A stretch of DNA of 64,000 bases, taken from NCBI RefSeq assembly GCF_007828865.1, contig NZ_VIVK01000001.1, positions 186,001-250,000 on the forward strand, written 5' to 3'. Positions 54,680 to 63,282 of this stretch are shown here, in pieces. This stretch comes from Kribbella amoyensis. Lineage in GTDB: Bacteria > Actinomycetota > Actinomycetes > Propionibacteriales > Kribbellaceae. Within the stretch, counting starts at the first letter, position 1, and each line of letters starts with the position of its first letter. Below the pieces are notes generated by a model that saw nothing but the letters and a program-made list of their open reading frames with translations, made no database searches and was not told where the DNA came from. The position numbers and the translations under genes were made by a program.

Positions 54680-55594
54680 TTACTGGTAAAGGGAACCGGT
54701 GTTCACCACGGGCTGCGCGTCCCGGTCGCCGCACAGCACCACCATCAGGTTGCTGACCATGGTGGCCTTCCGCTCCTCGTCCAGCTCGACCACCTGGTGC
54801 TCGGACAGCCGGTCCAGCGCCAACTCGACCATGCCGACCGCGCCTTCGACGATCCGCTGCCGGGCCGCGACGACCGCACCGGCCTGCTGGCGGCGCAGCA
54901 TCGCCTGGGCGATCTCCGGTGCGTAGGCGAGGTGGGTGATCCGCGACTCGATCACCCGGACCCCGGCCGCCTGGACGCGGGCGCCGATCTCGACCGACAG
55001 CGTCTCGGTGATCTCGTCGGTGCTGTCCCGCAACGACAGTCCGCCCTCGTCGGAGTGCACGTCGTAGGGGTAGGAGTTGGCGATGTGCCGGACCGCGGTC
55101 TCGGTCTGGATCGCGACGAACTCGACGAAGTCATCCACCTCGAACATCGCCTGCGCGGTGTCCTCGACCTGCCAGACCACCACCGCGGCGATCTCGATCG
55201 GGTTGCCGTCGGCATCGTTCACCTTGGCGACGGTGGTCTCGTGGTTGCGGATCCGGGTGGAGATCTCCTTGCGGTCGGTGATCGGGTTCACCCAGCGCAG
55301 CCCGTCGGTGCGGATCGTTCCCGCGTACCGGCCGAGCACCTGCAGCACCCGGGCCCGGCCCGGCGCGACCGGGGTCAGGCCGACCGCGACGATCAGCCCG
55401 GCAAGGAAGGCGACCGCCGCGACGACCATCAGGGCCACCTGGTCCTGGCCGAGCCCGACGACGAACAGCACCACGGCCAGTACCACCAGGACGAAGGCGA
55501 GGCCCAGCATCGGCCAGCCGTTCAGGTCCCCGGCCGGCCGCTCGGTCACCTTCGGCTTGGGCACGTCCACCATCACGTCCGTGTTCGCGCTCAT
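54680..55594 (-). CDS. SPFH (band 7/stomatin-like) membrane protein
   Basis: 304 residues. Two hydrophobic segments (about 26-46 and 52-72) are followed by the SPFH domain (about 75-240: [57 protein letters not shown]) and a helical tail. SPFH proteins assemble into large membrane scaffolds. ATG at 55594 follows GAAGGAG. First gene of the operon; the RHH and GPP34 genes follow with spacings of nine and minus four bases. Confidence 0.94.
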   Translation of the reverse strand: MSANTDVMVDVPKPKVTERPAGDLNGWPMLGLAFVLVVLAVVLFVVGLGQDQVALMVVAAVAFLAGLIVAVGLTPVAPGRARVLQVLGRYAGTIRTDGLRWVNPITDRKEISTRIRNHETTVAKVNDADGNPIEIAAVVVWQVEDTAQAMFEVDDFVEFVAIQTETAVRHIANSYPYDVHSDEGGLSLRDSTDEITETLSVEIGARVQAAGVRVIESRITHLAYAPEIAQAMLRRQQAGAVVAARQRIVEGAVGMVELALDRLSEHQVVELDEERKATMVSNLMVVLCGDRDAQPVVNTGSLYQ

Positions 55595-55607
55595 CGCGAT
55601 CTCCTTC

Positions 55608-55623
55608 CGAGGTCGATACCTCG
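55608..55623. promoter_or_regulatory. Dyad in the SPFH operon leader
   Basis: CGAGGT-cgat-ACCTCG, a perfect 6+6 inverted repeat, just upstream of the ribosome binding site. A -10 candidate TATGCT lies at 55634-55629 on the minus strand. Could be bound by the RHH protein of the same operon. Confidence 0.4.
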
Positions 55624-55674
55624 AAAGTAGCATAGTGATATCAGTTTTAGGAAGCGGCCTCTTGGCCGGAGGCC

Positions 55675-56391
55675 CTAGACCGGCCGGGCCAGCGCGAGCA
55701 GGTCGTTGCGCCACTCTGTCGAGCGGGACCCCGGGAGCGGATCGATCGGGCCGTCGTCCCAGGCGTGGACCGGGCGGATGCCGTGCAGCGCGTTCAGCAG
55801 CCAGACCTCGTCCGCCTCGGCGGCGAGCTGCTCCGCGGTCCGGGCGCGCTCCTCCACCTTGGCACCGCGGTCCACCGCCAACTCGCGGACCAGCTGAGCC
55901 GTGACCGAGGGCAGGAACGCGCGATCGGCCGGCGGGAAGCAGAGCACCTCGTCCTCCCACCAGGCGAGCGCCGAGTACGCCGCCTCGACGGCCACCCCGT
56001 CGGTGTCGAGCAGCAGCACCTCGTCGGCACCGGTCGCCTCGGCCGCGTCGGCCTTCACCTTCCCCAGCACGTCGAGATCCGGGCCCTTCACCCGCGGACT
56101 GGTGCGCGGATCGGCCCCACGATGAACCGCGACCCGGACCCGGTCCCCCGGAGTCGGCGCCGGGCGGACCTGGACGGCGTACCGAGGCGCCCCGGCCGGC
56201 TCCGACCACAGCTCGATCCGCGGGAACCACCGGCCGAACCCGGGCAACCGGCCGACCTGGTCGTCCCAGTACTCCGCGGCACCGTCCGCCCCGGCGGCCG
56301 CGCAGGAGGCGGTGAACCGGGCCCGATGCCGGTCCAGCCCGCGAACATTGCCCTGGGCAACGAGAAACGAATCGGCCACCAGTAGCGGCAT
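55675..56391 (-). CDS. pabC: Aminodeoxychorismate lyase (class IV aminotransferase fold)
   Basis: 238 residues of the fold-type IV PLP family. The catalytic Lys is in SPRVKGPDLDVLGKVKA, and EVLLLDTDGVAVEAAYSALAWWEDEVLCFPP is family-typical. With PabB it turns aminodeoxychorismate into p-aminobenzoate for folate. ATG at 56391 overlaps the pabB stop as TGATG, which supports the PabC role over a branched-chain aminotransferase. Confidence 0.9.
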   Translation of the reverse strand: MPLLVADSFLVAQGNVRGLDRHRARFTASCAAAGADGAAEYWDDQVGRLPGFGRWFPRIELWSEPAGAPRYAVQVRPAPTPGDRVRVAVHRGADPRTSPRVKGPDLDVLGKVKADAAEATGADEVLLLDTDGVAVEAAYSALAWWEDEVLCFPPADRAFLPSVTAQLVRELAVDRGAKVEERARTAEQLAAEADEVWLLNALHGIRPVHAWDDGPIDPLPGSRSTEWRNDLLALARPV

Positions 56392-57749
56392 CACGTGGAC
56401 CTTCCTAGCGTTGCGGTTGCCTTGAGCACCATTTCGTCGTACTCCGCGACCGGATCGGAGTCGAGCACGATCGCCCCGCCCGCGCCGATCACGGTCCCGG
56501 CCGGCGTCAGCACCGCGGTCCGGATCACCACGCTGAGATCGGCCCGGCCGTCGACGGTGAGATAGCCGAGCGCACCCGAGTACACGCCGCGGGCGCTCGA
56601 CTCCAGCCCGTCCAGGATCTCCATCGTCCGGATCTTCGGCGCACCGGTCATCGAGCCCGGCGGGAAGCAGGCCCGGACCGCGGCGACCGCGTCCACCTCG
56701 GGACGGAGCCGGCCGCGCACCGTGGTGACCAGCTGGTGCACGGTCTGGTACGTCTCCACGGCCATCAGCTGCGGGACCTGGACGGTGCCCGGTTCGCTGA
56801 CCCGGCCGAGGTCGTTGCGGATCAGGTCGACGATCATCAGGTTCTCGGCGCGGGTCTTCTCGTCCTCGGCCAGCGCCTTCGCGACCAGCTGGTCCTGGGC
56901 CGGATCCGCCGACCGCGGCGCCGTGCCCTTGATCGGGCGGCACTCGGCCCAGCCGTCGGCGTCCACGGTGAGGAACCGTTCCGGCGACGAGCTGGCGACC
57001 GCGAGCTCGCCGTACCGGAGGAACGCGGCGTACGGCGCGGGGTTGGTCGCGCGTTGCCAGAGGAAGAAGTCGAGCGGGTCGGCGATCGGTGGCAGGCGGA
57101 CCCGGTTCGTCAGGCAGACCTCGTACGTCTCCCCCGCTTCGAGGGCGGCCCGGCACGCGTCGATCCCGGCCAGGTACGTCGCCCGGTCCTGCTCGAGGTG
57201 GGCCTCGATGTCGAGCAGCGTGACCGCCGGCGGTCCCGCCCAACCCATGAACCAGGACGCGGTGACGTCATTTGCCCGATCGAGCCAGCCGGTGGCCTCG
57301 TGGTCCCCCGGTTGGTGCACCGCGACGAGGTGACTCAGGTCGCGATCGTGGTCGATCACCACGAACCGGTTGGCCCAGATCCACACCGCGTCCGGCGTCT
57401 CCGCCGCGTGGGCGGCCACGCCACCGGTCAAGGACTTGAGCTCGTACCCGAAGTAGCCGACGTAGCCGCCGCAGAACAGGTCGGCCAGCTCGGCCGGGAC
57501 CACGGACCGCCTTGCGGCGAGCAGCTCCTGCAGTTCGGCGAAGACGTCACCGTCGGCGGCGTCCCGGACCAGCACGTCGGCATCCGGGCCGGCCGTCGTC
57601 CCGAGGACGGAGACGCGGCGGGATCCGCGGTCGGTCAGGCTGCCGTCGAGCCAGAACGAGACCGGTTCGCCGGCGAACAGTTCCCGGTACACCGTCTGGC
57701 CGTCCAGGGCGTGGTCCAGTGAACGGACGGACCAGGTCAGAGCGGGCAC
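56391..57749 (-). CDS. pabB: Aminodeoxychorismate synthase component I
   Basis: 452 residues of the chorismate-binding family: CGGYVGYFGYELKS, the catalytic PIKGTAPR lysine, SSPERFL, NLMIVDLIRNDLGRV and PPGSMTGAPKIRTMEIL. It adds ammonia to chorismate to give aminodeoxychorismate. The glutaminase (PabA) is not in the window, and the protein lacks one. GTG at 57749 gives a complete N-terminus. Coupled to pabC downstream. Confidence 0.93.
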   Translation of the reverse strand: MPALTWSVRSLDHALDGQTVYRELFAGEPVSFWLDGSLTDRGSRRVSVLGTTAGPDADVLVRDAADGDVFAELQELLAARRSVVPAELADLFCGGYVGYFGYELKSLTGGVAAHAAETPDAVWIWANRFVVIDHDRDLSHLVAVHQPGDHEATGWLDRANDVTASWFMGWAGPPAVTLLDIEAHLEQDRATYLAGIDACRAALEAGETYEVCLTNRVRLPPIADPLDFFLWQRATNPAPYAAFLRYGELAVASSSPERFLTVDADGWAECRPIKGTAPRSADPAQDQLVAKALAEDEKTRAENLMIVDLIRNDLGRVSEPGTVQVPQLMAVETYQTVHQLVTTVRGRLRPEVDAVAAVRACFPPGSMTGAPKIRTMEILDGLESSARGVYSGALGYLTVDGRADLSVVIRTAVLTPAGTVIGAGGAIVLDSDPVAEYDEMVLKATATLGRST

Positions 57750-57803
57750 AGCAGAACCGTACCGACTTCCCGGCCCTGCCGGTCACCCTTGACCGGCAGA
57801 CGA

Positions 57804-58580
57804 TCAGCTGGCGAGCGCGAGCCTGGTCCGCATCGCGGTGATCCGGCGGACCGGGATCGCGACCTCCAGGCCGTCCCGGGCCTCGGCGCGGTCGGCCAGC
57901 CAGTGCGCCGCGGTCTCCCGACGGTCGTCGGACGTCCCGGGCAGGTAGATCGCCGAGACCACCCGGCGGGCGTCGTCGAGCGAGCGGACGGTGTACGCGT
58001 ACCGCTCGCGCTGGCTCTCCATCACGTCGAAGCCGACGCCGCGCAGCTGCTCCTTCAGCCCGGTGATCTCCCCGTTCCCGGGGAACTGCGGCCGGGACCG
58101 GAGCCGGGTGGTCAGACCGGTCAGGGTCCGGATGTCGCCCCGGCGCAACGGCCGGACGGCCAGCACGGTCGCGGCCAGGACGCCGCCGCGGCGCAGGACC
58201 CGGGCCGCCTCGGACAGGATCTCCGGCAGCGGCTGCAGGACCATCAGGCCCATCGAGCAGGTGACCACGTCGAAGGCCTCGTTCGCGAACGGCAGGTGCA
58301 GGGCGTCGGCCTGCACCCGCGGCCCGGGGGCGTCGGCGAGCTGGGTCGGGTTGTTGTCCAGCCCGACCACCCAGCGGCCGTGCAGCTCACGGGCGACCGG
58401 CCCGCTCCCGCAGGCGAGGTCGAGGACCCGCCGAGCCTCTCCGGACACCGCCCGGACGAGCCAGCGGTAGGGCGTGTGGTCCCCGGCCACAGCTCGTGAC
58501 AGCAGCGCTTCGGTACACCCGGGTGCGGCGGTGTGGAACTCGCGCAGGTACCCGGGCCAGTCGATTACGTTCTCGGACAT
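57804..58580 (-). CDS. Class I SAM-dependent methyltransferase
   Basis: 258 residues: motif I VLDLACGSGPVAREL (about 52-66), GLDNNPTQL for ribose binding, and motif IV region FDVVTCSMGLMVLQPLPEIL. UbiE/small-molecule type. The substrate is unknown; it lies 54 bases upstream of pabB and 90 bases after the iron repressor on the same strand, so a shared function is not evident. ATG at 58580. Confidence 0.9.
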   Translation of the reverse strand: MSENVIDWPGYLREFHTAAPGCTEALLSRAVAGDHTPYRWLVRAVSGEARRVLDLACGSGPVARELHGRWVVGLDNNPTQLADAPGPRVQADALHLPFANEAFDVVTCSMGLMVLQPLPEILSEAARVLRRGGVLAATVLAVRPLRRGDIRTLTGLTTRLRSRPQFPGNGEITGLKEQLRGVGFDVMESQRERYAYTVRSLDDARRVVSAIYLPGTSDDRRETAAHWLADRAEARDGLEVAIPVRRITAMRTRLALAS

Positions 58581-58670
58581 CGCGGACAGACGTTACCTCG
58601 TGGCCACACTGAGTACAGCATCGAGCGCTGTCGGTGGCCTTTCTTAATGCAGGTCTGAAGGAACCGGCCC

Positions 58671-59375
58671 TCAGACCAGGCTGACGAAGATGTGGCCGGC
58701 GGTCTCGTCGCTGATCACGCCACCGGCGTCGCGGCTGCCGACCAGCACGCCCTCGGCGTCCAGCATCGAGTCGACCTCGCGGCCCGGCAGCGCACCTGCG
58801 CGGCGGAGCACCGACATCGCCAGGTCGTCGGTCTGCACCGGCTCGGCGATCCGCCGGACCAGCACCCGGACCGGCGCCGCGGACGCCGCGTCCAGCACCT
58901 TGTCGAGCGGCTCGACGCCACTGCGGAACTCGCCGATCTCGGTGACCTGGCCGTTCTTCTGCAGCTCCTCCAGGCCCGGGATCGGGTTGCCGTACGGCGA
59001 CTCGGTCGGGTTGTCGAGGATCTTCAGCAGCCGCAGCTCGACCGCATCGGACATCACGTGCTCCCAGCGGCAGGCCTCGGCGTGCACGTCCTCCCACTCC
59101 AGGCCGATCACGTCGACCAGCAGCCGCTCGGCCAGCCGGTGCTTGCGCATCACCCGGGTGGCCTGCATCCGGCCGACGTCGGTGAGCTCGAGATGCCGGT
59201 CGCCCTCGACCGTGACCAGGCCGTCGCGCTCCATCCGGGCCACCGTCTGGCTGACCGTCGGGCCGGACTGGTGCAGGCGTTCGGCGATCCGGGCGCGGAG
59301 CGGCAGGATGCCTTCTTCTTCCAACTCGTAGATGGTCCGCAGGTACATCTCGGTGGTATCGATCAGCTCGCTCAC
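58671..59375 (-). CDS. ideR: DtxR-family iron-dependent repressor (IdeR/DmdR1-type)
   Basis: 234 residues: N-terminal HTH, dimerisation domain and SH3-like domain (about 150-234). With GTG 59375 the metal ligands fall at the canonical DtxR/IdeR numbers: Met10, His79, Glu83, His98, Cys102, Glu105 and His106, which supports that start; ATG 59384 with AGGTGAG upstream is the alternative. Fe(II)-bound repressor binds iron boxes. The box at 36801-36819 upstream of the siderophore operon is the clear target in this window. Confidence 0.95.
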   Translation of the reverse strand: MSELIDTTEMYLRTIYELEEEGILPLRARIAERLHQSGPTVSQTVARMERDGLVTVEGDRHLELTDVGRMQATRVMRKHRLAERLLVDVIGLEWEDVHAEACRWEHVMSDAVELRLLKILDNPTESPYGNPIPGLEELQKNGQVTEIGEFRSGVEPLDKVLDAASAAPVRVLVRRIAEPVQTDDLAMSVLRRAGALPGREVDSMLDAEGVLVGSRDAGGVISDETAGHIFVSLV

Positions 59376-59394
59376 GACAACCATTCTCACCTAT

Positions 59395-59413
59395 TCGGGC
59401 AAGCCCTACCCAA
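59395..59413 (-). promoter_or_regulatory. Degenerate iron-box-like site before ideR
   Basis: TTGGGTAGGGCTTGCCCGA matches 12 of 19 positions of the iron-box consensus and contains the dyad GGGC-TT-GCCC. Weak; may allow autoregulation or be chance. Confidence 0.25.
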
Positions 59414-59482
59414 TCGCCGGACCGATCCGGTCATCGGCGGTTCGAGCCTGTGCAGAAGTTGTGCATGAGCCAGGATGGGATG

Positions 59483-60799
59483 ATGGCTCCGGCTCTGATG
59501 TGGTTCCGGCGGGATCTCCGGCTGGCGGACAACCCCGCCCTGCTCGACGCGGTCGCCGCGGGCGACGGCCGGGTGACCGGGTTGTTCGTCCTCGATCCGG
59601 CGCTGTGGGACCCGGCCGGCGGTCCACGCCGCGACCACCTGATCACCTCGCTCAAGGCGCTGTCCGACGCGATGGGCGGCAAGCTCGTCGTCCGCCGCGG
59701 CGATCCGGCCGACGTGGTGCCCGAACTGGCCAAGGACCTCGGTGCCGTGAGCGTGCACAGCGCGGCCGACCACGGTCCGTACGGACAACGCCGCGACGCC
59801 GCCGTCGAGGCCGCGCTGGACTGCCCGCTCGTCACCACCGGTTCGGCGTACGCGATCGCGCCCGGCCGCGTCCTGAACGGCCAGGGCAACTCGTACCAGG
59901 TGTTCACGCCGTACTTCCGGACCTGGCTCGAGCACGGGTGGCGTGGTCCCGTCGACGCCCCCGACTCGGTGGAGTGGATCGGCAAACGCGGGGACGCGCT
60001 GCCCGACGCCTCCCCGGTCGAGGGTGCGGGCGAGGCCGCGGCGCGCGAGCACTGGGCCGACTACCTCGACACGGTCGCGGGGTACGACGACGAGCGGGAC
60101 CGGCCCGACCTGGACACCACGTCGCGGATGTCGATCCCGTTGAAGTACGGGGAGATCCATCCGCGGACGATGCTCGCCGACCTGGCCCGCAAACGCAGCG
60201 CGGGCGCCGAGGCGTACCGGCGGGAGCTGGCCTGGCGGGAGTTCTGCGCGGACCTGCTGGCCCGGAATCCGCAGGCCGCGTGGAAGCCGTTGCGGTCGGA
60301 GTTCGCCAAGATGCAGTACGACGAGCCCGGGGAAGCGTTCGAGGCGTGGTGCGCCGGCCGGACCGGGTACCCGATCGTCGACGCGGGGATGCGGCAGCTC
60401 GCCGAGAGCGGGTTCATGCACAACCGGGTGCGGATGGTGGTCGCTTCGTTCCTGGTCAAGGACCTGCACGTGCACTGGAAGTACGGCGCCCGCTGGTTCA
60501 TGCGGAACCTGCGTGACGGCGACCTCGCCTCGAACTCGCTGAACTGGCAGTGGGTGGCCGGTTGCGGTGCCGACGCCTCGCCGTACTTCCGGATCTTCAA
60601 CCCGATCACCCAGGGCACGAAGTTCGACCCGGCCGGCGACTACGTCCGCCGCTGGATCCCCGAGCTCCGTGATGTCGCGGGCAAGGCCGTCCACGAACCG
60701 TGGAAGCTCGCCGAGCCCCCGGCCGACTACCCAGCCCCCATCGTCGACCACGCCGAAGCCCGCACCGAAGCCCTCCGCCGCTACGACGGCATCCGCTGA
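59483..60799 (+). CDS. phr: Cryptochrome/photolyase family protein (deoxyribodipyrimidine photolyase)
   Basis: 438 residues: N-terminal Rossmann domain (LMWFRRDLRLADNPALLDAV) and C-terminal FAD-binding helical domain with TGYPIVDAGMRQL, GFMHNRVRMVVASFLVKDLHVHW, NSLNWQWVAGCG and GTKFDPAGDYVRRW. It repairs cyclobutane pyrimidine dimers using blue light, with FAD and probably a second antenna. ATG 59483 is chosen; ATG 59480 is equally possible, and CAGGAT at 59471-59476 is placed as for a leaderless -10. The C-rich 3' end continues past the stop. Confidence 0.94.
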   Translation: MAPALMWFRRDLRLADNPALLDAVAAGDGRVTGLFVLDPALWDPAGGPRRDHLITSLKALSDAMGGKLVVRRGDPADVVPELAKDLGAVSVHSAADHGPYGQRRDAAVEAALDCPLVTTGSAYAIAPGRVLNGQGNSYQVFTPYFRTWLEHGWRGPVDAPDSVEWIGKRGDALPDASPVEGAGEAAAREHWADYLDTVAGYDDERDRPDLDTTSRMSIPLKYGEIHPRTMLADLARKRSAGAEAYRRELAWREFCADLLARNPQAAWKPLRSEFAKMQYDEPGEAFEAWCAGRTGYPIVDAGMRQLAESGFMHNRVRMVVASFLVKDLHVHWKYGARWFMRNLRDGDLASNSLNWQWVAGCGADASPYFRIFNPITQGTKFDPAGDYVRRWIPELRDVAGKAVHEPWKLAEPPADYPAPIVDHAEARTEALRRYDGIR

Positions 60800-60908
60800 C
60801 CCGGACCCCCACCACTCACCAACCACCTGACCACCCGTCGGTCCACGCTCAGCCTCACCCCACACCTCACCGGCTCGGTGGGTTGATGAGTGCTGCACGT
60901 CCGCACCC

Positions 60909-60952
60909 TTGACGCCGAGCTCGCCCGTACCCCTATAGTGCTAGTCACCTAG
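60909..60952 (+). promoter_or_regulatory. Promoter and dyad of the second GntR/ABC operon
   Basis: TTGACG (60909-60914) and TATAGT (60934-60939) are 19 bases apart; the dyad CTAGTCACCTAG (60941-60952) follows. It lies 16 bases before the gntR ATG and is the likely GntR site. Confidence 0.5.
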
Positions 60953-60968
60953 TTAAATGGGGGTTTGG

Positions 60969-61361
60969 ATGATCGAGTTCCACCTGGACGGCCGGTCGGG
61001 GGTGTCGCCGTACCAGCAGATCGTGCAGCAGGTCCGGAACGCGCTCCGGCTCGGGCTGCTCCGCGAAGGCGACCAGCTGCCGACGGTGAAGGACGTGGTC
61101 GCGGCCCTCGCGATCAACCCGAACACCGTGCTGAAGGCGTACCGCGAACTGGAGCACGAAGGGCTGGTCGCCGCCCGGCCGGGCCGCGGCACGTTCGTGA
61201 CCAGGACGCTCACCGACAACACGCTGGCCGCGCACGGACCGCTGCGGCAGGACCTGCGCCGCTGGCTGGCCAAGGCGCGCAAGGCCGGTCTCGACGACGA
61301 GAGCATCGAGGCGTTGTTCCTGACGACCTTTCGGTCCGCCGCTCAGGAGGACATAGCATGA
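60969..61361 (+). CDS. GntR-family regulator, YtrA/YhcF subfamily
   Basis: 130 residues with winged helix (SPYQQIVQQVRNALRLGLLREGDQLPTVKDVVAALAINPNTVLKAYRELEHEGLV) and a short C-terminal tail (about 90-130), no ligand domain. ATG at 60969 gives MIEFHLDG; an ATG at 60957 adds four residues. Stop overlaps the ABC ATPase start as ATGA. Likely repressor of this export operon. Confidence 0.93.
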   Translation: MIEFHLDGRSGVSPYQQIVQQVRNALRLGLLREGDQLPTVKDVVAALAINPNTVLKAYRELEHEGLVAARPGRGTFVTRTLTDNTLAAHGPLRQDLRRWLAKARKAGLDDESIEALFLTTFRSAAQEDIA

Positions 61362-62248
61362 CCGCCGTCCTGAGCGCCCGGTCCCTGGGCAAGCGCTACG
61401 GTCGCCGCTGGGCGCTGACCGACTGCGACCTGGACGTACCGGCCGGCCACGTGGTCGGTCTGGTCGGCCCGAACGGCGCCGGCAAGAGCACCCTGCTGAA
61501 CCTGGCCGTCGGCCTGCTCACCCCGACCGCGGGGTCGATCGAGGTCCTCGGCGCACCCGCCGGCGCGACGATGGAGAAGGTCGGGTTCGTCGCCCAGGAC
61601 ACCCCGACGTACGCCCGGCTGAGCGTCGCCGACCACCTGCGGCTGGGCGCCCGGCTGAACCCGGACTGGGACAAGACCCTCGCCGAGGAACGGATCGGGC
61701 GGCTCCGGCTCGATCCTTCCCAGCGCGCGGGCCGGCTGTCCGGCGGCCAGCGAGCACAGTTGGCGCTCACGCTCGGCCTGGCGAAACGGCCCGACCTGCT
61801 GATGCTCGACGAGCCGGTCGCGGCCCTGGATCCGTTGGCCCGCAGGGAGTTCCTGCAGGACCTGATGGAGGCGGTCGCCGAGCAGGAGCTGAGCGTGGTG
61901 CTGTCCTCGCACCTCGTCTCCGACGTGGAACGCGCCTGCGACTACCTCATCGTGCTGGTCGACTCCCGGGTCCAGGTCAGCGGGGAGATCGACCACCTGC
62001 TCGCCACGCACCACCGGATCACCGGCCCGCGGCGAGAGGCGAAGTCGCTGCCCCGGGACCAGTTCGTCGTGGGTGAGAGTCACACCGACCGGCAGTCCAC
62101 GTTCCTGATCCGGACCGAGCAACCGATCCTCGACCCGGCCTGGACGGTCAGCCAGCTCACCCTGGAGGACCTCGTCCTCGCCTACCTCGGCCGCCGGACC
62201 GAGACCGACCCGCCGGCCGCCCGGCCCGTTCTGGAGGTGCAGCGATGA
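61358..62248 (+). CDS. ABC transporter ATP-binding protein
   Basis: 296 residues: Walker A GPNGAGKST, Q-loop VAQDTPTYAR, signature LSGGQRAQL, Walker B LLMLDEPVAALD, switch His SSHLVSDVERA. The C-terminal tail (about 215-296) is longer than in importers and typical of YtrB/CcmA-like exporters. CAGGAGG lies before ATG 61358. Coupled to gntR upstream (ATGA) and to the permease downstream (ATGA at 62245-62248). Confidence 0.94.
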   Translation: MTAVLSARSLGKRYGRRWALTDCDLDVPAGHVVGLVGPNGAGKSTLLNLAVGLLTPTAGSIEVLGAPAGATMEKVGFVAQDTPTYARLSVADHLRLGARLNPDWDKTLAEERIGRLRLDPSQRAGRLSGGQRAQLALTLGLAKRPDLLMLDEPVAALDPLARREFLQDLMEAVAEQELSVVLSSHLVSDVERACDYLIVLVDSRVQVSGEIDHLLATHHRITGPRREAKSLPRDQFVVGESHTDRQSTFLIRTEQPILDPAWTVSQLTLEDLVLAYLGRRTETDPPAARPVLEVQR

Positions 62249-63282
62249 TCTGGCTGACCTGGCGGCAGTTCCGGGTGCCCGCGCTCGCCGTCGCCGGCGC
62301 GGTCGCCGTCCTGGCCGTGTTCTGCGCGGTCACCGGCCCCGGGCTGGCGTCCGACTACCGCACCACCACGACCGGTTTCCTCGACCTGGTCGCCGAGCAG
62401 CGGCTCAACCGCACGCTCTACCTGGTCGGCCAGTTCGTCGTGTACGCCGCTCCCCCGGTGATCGGCGCCTTCTGGGGAGCTCCGCTGATCGCGCGGGAAC
62501 TCGAGGCCGGGACCCATCGGCTGGTCTGGAGCCAGTCGATCAGCCGGAGTCGCTGGCTCACGGTGAAGGTCGGGCTGACCGGCGCGGCCGCCATCTCGGT
62601 CAGCGGCCTGCTCAGCCTGATCGTCACCTGGTGGGCCGGCCCGATCGACGACAGCGTTGCCGCCGGCAACAGCTCGAACGTGTTCGAACTGGCCCGGATG
62701 CAGCCGCCGCTGTTCGGGGCCCGCGGCGTCGTCCCGATCGGCTACGCCGCGTTCGCCTTCGCCGTCGGCGTCACGCTGGGTCTCGTCATCCGGCGCAGTA
62801 TCGTCGCGATCGCGCTCACGCTGGCGGTGGTGGTCGCGTTCCAGGCGCTCGCCCCGTCGTTGATCCGGCCGCACCTGATGAGCCCGGTGGTGGAGACCAA
62901 GACGCTCACCAAGGACACCATCCGAGGTCTGATGCTGAGCGGCCCGGAAAAGGATCCCGAGGTCCTCCGGGTGGAGGTCCTGGCCGGTGCGCCCGGACTG
63001 TGGAAGGTGTCGGACGAGACGGTCAAGGACGGCGTGGTGCAGAAGACGCTGCCGTCGTACCTGCAGGACTGCGGGCCGCGGCCGCCCGAAGCACGGGAGC
63101 GGAAGCTGAGCCCGGACCAGTGCTTCCAGCGGTTCGAGGCCGAGGGCTACCGCCAGCAGGTGAAGTACTACCCGGCCGACCGGTTCTGGGGACTGCAGTG
63201 GCGGGAGACCGGGCTGTTCCTGCTGCTGGCGTTCGGGCTGACCGGCTTCTGCTTCTGGCGGATCCGCCGCGACCTGACCTAG
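62245..63282 (+). CDS. ABC transporter permease
   Basis: 345 residues with six transmembrane segments, and a soluble loop (about 205-310) between the fifth and sixth that is rich in Glu, Lys and Pro and may face outside. VWSQSISRSRWLTVKVGLTG and YYPADRFWGLQWRETGLFLLL are typical of ABC-2-like permeases next to YtrB ATPases. ATG at 62245 overlaps the ATPase stop. Its stop TAG overlaps the stop of the convergent aldolase (CTAG, 63279-63282). Confidence 0.88.
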   Translation: MIWLTWRQFRVPALAVAGAVAVLAVFCAVTGPGLASDYRTTTTGFLDLVAEQRLNRTLYLVGQFVVYAAPPVIGAFWGAPLIARELEAGTHRLVWSQSISRSRWLTVKVGLTGAAAISVSGLLSLIVTWWAGPIDDSVAAGNSSNVFELARMQPPLFGARGVVPIGYAAFAFAVGVTLGLVIRRSIVAIALTLAVVVAFQALAPSLIRPHLMSPVVETKTLTKDTIRGLMLSGPEKDPEVLRVEVLAGAPGLWKVSDETVKDGVVQKTLPSYLQDCGPRPPEARERKLSPDQCFQRFEAEGYRQQVKYYPADRFWGLQWRETGLFLLLAFGLTGFCFWRIRRDLT

